Assembly (NCBI RefSeq): GCF_000765695.2
Contig: NZ_JRPB02000012.1
Location: 1 to 38,366, forward strand
Length of the DNA stretch: 38,366 bases
DNA from: Helicobacter sp. MIT 11-5569
GTDB taxonomy: Bacteria > Campylobacterota > Campylobacteria > Campylobacterales > Helicobacteraceae
Reading direction: 5' to 3'
The translations under genes were made by a program, and so were the position numbers. Positions 38,182-38,366 of the stretch are shown here, piece by piece. Within the stretch, counting starts at the first letter, position 1, and each line of letters opens with the position of its first letter. Under the pieces are notes generated by a model. The model saw nothing but the letters and a program-made list of their open reading frames with translations. It ran no database searches and was not told the DNA's origin.

Positions 38182-38366
38182 ATGGATTTAAAATTATTTC
38201 AAACCTTAGGCAATAGCATCCAACAAATCGTTGATGCAATCAGACAAGTAGGCACGAGCGACAAAATGGCTGAGCTTAGCGTTTTATTCTCCATTATTAT
38301 CACGCTTGTAATTATGTATAAGGGTTTTGAAGTCTTAGCAGGTAGAAGCCAAAGCCCTATTAGAGA
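38182..38366 (+). CDS. virB6: VirB6/TrbL-family protein, N-terminal part (continues at position 1)
   Basis: The ATG at 38182 directly follows the virB5 stop. It opens MDLKLFQTLGNSIQQIVDAI, a short amphipathic N-terminus before the first membrane helix (LSVLFSIIITLVIMYKGFEV). The frame continues through the 99-bp terminal repeat into the gene ending at 937, so the complete protein has 340 residues. See the entry at 1-937 for the rest. Confidence 0.87.
   Translation, partial: MDLKLFQTLGNSIQQIVDAIRQVGTSDKMAELSVLFSIIITLVIMYKGFEVLAGRSQSPIR
38268..38366. repeat. Terminal direct repeat (right copy)
   Basis: Identical to 1-99. It shows that the contig wraps around; one copy should be removed when the plasmid is represented as a circle. 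Confidence 0.93.

Overview
The window is one complete circular plasmid, opened inside virB6. Its first 99 bases are repeated exactly as its last 99 (1-99 = 38268-38366), so the unit length is 38,267 bp. It is strongly AT-rich and low in GC. It carries a VirB/VirD4 conjugation system with a fused VirB3-VirB4, a VapD-family RNase, and Rha and TrbM proteins. This combination points to Campylobacterota, most likely Helicobacter, with Campylobacter as the alternative. I see no antibiotic-resistance gene, rRNA, tRNA, CRISPR array or insertion sequence.

Layout. (1) Conjugation operon, 32485 through the junction to about 10477: virB2, virB3/4, an accessory gene, rha2, ssb, virB5, virB6, virB7, a small tail protein, virB8, virB9, virB10, virB11, rha1, virD4, a lipoprotein, a TrbM-family protein, a coiled-coil membrane protein and an accessory gene. 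(2) DNA handling and accessory block, 10598-22404: three small genes, topoisomerase III, a DUF5131 (Gp37/Gp68) protein, a YopX-family protein, ParA with a small partner, and a 1,936-residue methyltransferase-helicase. (3) Mobilisation block: on the minus strand, 22468-25105, a GNAT protein, a cysteine-rich protein overlapping the relaxase, the relaxase and a MobC-like protein; then an oriT candidate with an IncP-type nic sequence; then, on the plus strand, two accessory genes, a Toprim protein and an EexN-type entry-exclusion lipoprotein. (4) Replication, 28321-30648: hairpins, five 19-bp iterons, a sigma70-type promoter and a fused RepA-helicase/initiator. (5) Stability, minus strand 30996-32322: a VapX-like/VapD pair and a serine resolvase, translationally coupled.

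Four things stand out beyond the standard backbone. First, two hidden type I toxin-antitoxin candidates lie antisense to the T4SS operon. One fills the virB9-virB10 gap: a 30-residue hydrophobic peptide preceded by a roughly 90-nt terminated sRNA with 13 nt of perfect complementarity to the peptide's ribosome-binding region. The other sits inside the 5' end of virB5: a 22-residue Ibs-like peptide with a near-perfect opposing promoter inside its own reading frame. Second, seven otherwise unrelated plasmid proteins, including Rha1, the Toprim protein and the VapD RNase, end in a similar basic tail (F-x2-K-hydrophobic-x2-F, then Lys-rich, usually ending L-x-R or similar). This is a candidate type IV secretion signal. 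Third, three well-formed genes with good ribosome-binding sites overlap other genes in another frame (11429, 16688, and 23439 on the minus strand). Fourth, five copies of an AT-only palindromic element, four of them containing a TATAAT box and located directly upstream of accessory genes, look like a plasmid-wide operator family.

All functional calls come from reading motifs; no database search was run.
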